A DNA stretch of 64,000 nt from the NCBI GenBank assembly GCA_043228905.1, contig JBHGNT010000056.1:1-64000 (forward strand). Direction: 5' to 3'. The stretch comes from Azolla caroliniana (Eukaryota; Polypodiophyta). This document shows, one piece after another, positions 61,526 to 64,000 of the stretch. Position 1 is the stretch's first letter. Every line of letters begins with the position of its first letter. A program made the translations under genes and the position numbers. The notes under the pieces were generated by a model. The model saw only the letters and a program-made list of their open reading frames with translations. It ran no database searches and was not told the DNA's origin.

Positions 61526-64000
61526 AGCTTCGATTCGCATGTTTGAACACAGAAATCCGATATCACACGAGCCAGGTATGACCATTTTAATTTACTCACT
61601 CGCTCTTCTCAACTCCCTCCTCCAGCATGCTAATTTCCTCATGTCTTTCGACGTCAGTTTCCAAAACTTGATTTTTTAATTTTATATCATAGCTATCCTT
61701 GTTAGCTTCGATTTGCATGTTTGAATACAGAAATCCGATATCACACGAGCCAGGTATGACCATTTTAATTTACTCACTGGCTCTTCTCAACTCCCTCCTC
61801 AAATATGCTAGTTTCCTCATGTCTCTCGACCTGAGTTTCAAAATCACGATTTTTTAATTCTATATCATAGCTAGCCTTGTTAGTTTCGATTCGCATGTTT
61901 GAACACAGAAATCCGATATCACACGAGCCAGGTATGACCATTTTAATTTACTCACTGGCTCTTCTCAACTCCCTCCTCAAATATGCTAATTTCCTCATGT
62001 CTCTCGACCTGAGTTTCAAAATCTCGATTTGTTAATTCTATATCATAGCTAGCCTTGTTAGTTTCGATTCGCATGTTTGAACACAGAAATCCGATATCAC
62101 ACGAGCCAGGTATGACCATTTTAATTTACTCACTCGCTCTTCTCAACTCCTTCCTCCAACATGCTAATTTCCTCATGTCTTTCGACTTCAGTTTCAAAAA
62201 CTTGATTTTTTAATTTTATATCATAGCTATCCTTGTTAGCTTCGATTCGCATGTTTGAACACAGAAATCCGATATCACACGAGCCAGGTATGACCATTTT
62301 AATTTACACACACGCTCTTCTCAACTCCCTCCTCAAATATGCTAATTTCTTCATGTCTCTCGACCTGAGTTTCAAAATCTCGATTTTTTAATTCTATATC
62401 ATAGCTAGCCTTGTTAGTTTCGATTCGCATGTTTGAACACAGAAATCCGATATCACACGAGCCAGGTATGACCATTTTAATTTACTCACACGCTCTTCTC
62501 AACTCCCTCCTCAAATATGCTAATTTCTTCATGTCTCTCGACCTAAGTTTCAAAATCTCGATTTTTTAATTCTATATCATAGCTAGCCTTGTTAGCTTCG
62601 ATTCGCATGTTTGAACACAGAAATCCGATATCACAGGAGCCACGTATGACCATTTTAATTTACACACACGCTCTTCTCAACTCCCTCCTCAAATATGCTA
62701 ATTTCTTCATGTCTCTCGACCTGAGTTTCAAAATCTCGATTTTTTAATTCTATATCATAGCTAGCCTTGTTAGTTTCGATTCGCATGTTTGAACACAGAA
62801 ATCCGATTTCACATGAGCCAGGTATGACCATTTTAATTTACTCACACGCTCTTCTCAACTCCCTCCTCAAATATGCTAATTTCTTCATGTCTCTCGACCT
62901 AAGTTTCAAAATCTCGATTTTTTAATTCTATATCATAGCTAGCCTTGTTAGCTTCGATTTGCATGTTTGAACACAGAAATCCGATATCACACGAGCCAGG
63001 TATGACCATTTTAATTTACTCACTGACTCTTCTCAACTCCCTCATCAAATATGCTAATTTCCTCATGTCTCTCACCTGAGTTTCAAAATCTCGATTTTTT
63101 AATTCTATATCATAGCTAGCCTTGTTAGCTTCGATTCGCATGTTTGAACACAGAAATCCGATATCACACGAGCCAGGTATGACCATTTTAATTTACTCAC
63201 TCGCTCTTCTCAACTCCCTCCTCCAGCATGCTAATTTCCTCATGTCTTTCGACGTCAGTTTCGAAATCACGATTTTTTAAGTCTATATCATAGCTAGCCT
63301 TGTTAGTTTCGATTCGCATGTTTGAACACAGAAATCTGATATCACACGAGCCAGGTATGACCATTTTAATTTACTCACACGCTCTTCTCAACTCCCTCCT
63401 CAAATATGCTAATTTCTTCATGTCTCTCGACCTGAGTTTCAAAATCTCGATTTTTTAATTCTATATCATAGCTAGCCTTGTTAGCTTCGATTCGCATGTT
63501 TGAACACAGAAATCCGATATCACACGAGCCAGGTATGACCATTTTAATTTACACACACGCTCTTCTCAACTCCCTCCTCAAATATGCTAATTTCTTCATG
63601 TCTCTCGACCTGAGTTTCAACATCTCGATTTTTTAATTCTATATCATAGCTAGCCTTGTTAGCTTCGATTCGCATGTTTGAACACAGAAATCCGATATCA
63701 CACGAGCCAGGTATGACCATTTTAATTTACTCACTCGCTCTTCTCAACTTCCTCCTCCAACATGCTAATTTCCTCATGTCTTTCGACGTCAGTTTCAAAA
63801 TCTTGATTTTTTAATTCTATATCATAGCAAGCCTTGTTAGTTTCGATTCGCATGTTTGAACACAGAAATCCGATATCACACGAGCCAGGTATGACCATTT
63901 TAATTTACTCACACGCTCTTCTCAACTCCCTCCTCAAATATGCTAATTTCTTCTTGTCTCTCGACCTGAGATTCAAAATCTCGATTTTTTAATTCTATAT
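61526..64000. repeat. Partial third higher-order copy C (cut by window end)
   Basis: It matches 51739-54213 at a constant offset of 9,787 bp: TTTCCAAAAC (51871/61658), GATTTGTTAATT (52244/62031), CACAGGAGCCACG (52846/62633), ATCTGATATC (53548/63335) and GAGATTC (54181/63968). At CCAAAAC it agrees with the end of unit A rather than with unit B, which reads CAAAAAC near 60769. The copy continues beyond the window. Confidence 0.88.

Larger units (their letters stand above)
1..64000. repeat. 178-bp tandem satellite array, continuous through the window
   Basis: The same unit of about 178 bp follows itself head to tail from the first to the last base. Landmark words such as GGTATGACCATTTTAATTTA, CATAGCTAGCC and ATCCGATATCACACGAGCC recur once per unit, always on the same strand. 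Position modulo 178 drifts by exactly 16 bases overall, and each step is a visible one-base deletion. The window therefore holds about 359.6 monomers and no inserted foreign DNA. Both edges cut through the array, so its true length is greater than 64 kb. Arrays of nucleosome-sized monomers are typical of centromeric or pericentromeric heterochromatin; that location is inferred, not shown. The family is not one I recognise by name. Confidence 0.98.

Noticed and set aside
1-64000. CRISPR array, because of regular repeats
   Set aside because: There are no unique spacers between repeats; the full 178-bp unit is repeated, and no cas-like gene is present.
1-64000. CENP-B box
   Set aside because: I compared each TTCG in the common monomer types with the core pattern (TTCG, four bases, A, two bases, CGGG) on both strands and found none; CGGG is essentially absent. 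The one CCCGG variant (51605, 60502) lacks the rest.
1-64000. Identity with known plant centromere families such as the Arabidopsis 180-bp repeat
   Set aside because: The length is similar, but I could not recognise shared words with families I know, so no family name or species is claimed.
1-64000. A transposon, retroelement or viral insertion within the array
   Set aside because: Phase accounting leaves no unexplained insertion, and no non-satellite sequence was seen at any point.

Overview
The whole 64 kb window is one uninterrupted head-to-tail satellite DNA array. The monomer is 178 bp (about 38% G+C, counted on one representative copy), and the window holds about 360 monomers, all in the same orientation. 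I see no gene, RNA gene, transposon, CRISPR array, inversion or non-satellite spacer. The repeat phase stays locked to 178 bp from end to end. All phase drift is explained by 16 single-base deletions that I could place, which leaves no room for an unnoticed insertion.

The organism is a eukaryote; megabase-style satellite arrays of this kind are typical of centromeric or pericentromeric heterochromatin. The 178-bp length is in the nucleosome-sized range of many plant and animal centromeric satellites. I do not recognise the monomer as a named family, so species and chromosomal location remain open.

Layout by region. About 1-13.5 kb: an older-looking mixture built on a four-monomer cassette seen nine times, with a 14-monomer and a 15-monomer duplication. 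About 13.7-21.8 kb: a block present three times through 12- and 18-monomer duplications. About 21.8-23.5 kb: a short zone enriched in one monomer variant. About 23.5-29.2 kb: mixed monomers with 5- and 8-monomer duplications; part of it recurs about 24.9 kb further on. About 29.2-43.3 kb: repeated use of a nine-monomer cassette, with 6-, 2-, 8- and 12-monomer duplications. About 43.28-61.07 kb: two tandem copies of an 8,897-bp, 50-monomer higher-order unit. About 61.07-61.53 kb: part of an extra five-monomer segment. About 61.53-64.0 kb: the start of a third higher-order copy, cut by the window end.

Nothing here forms a protein pathway. The interest lies in how the array is built: nested duplications at many scales, sharply unequal conservation along the monomer, a dyad whose centre varies while its arms mostly do not, variants that look like CpG decay, and a strong C-over-G bias on one strand that each monomer repeats.
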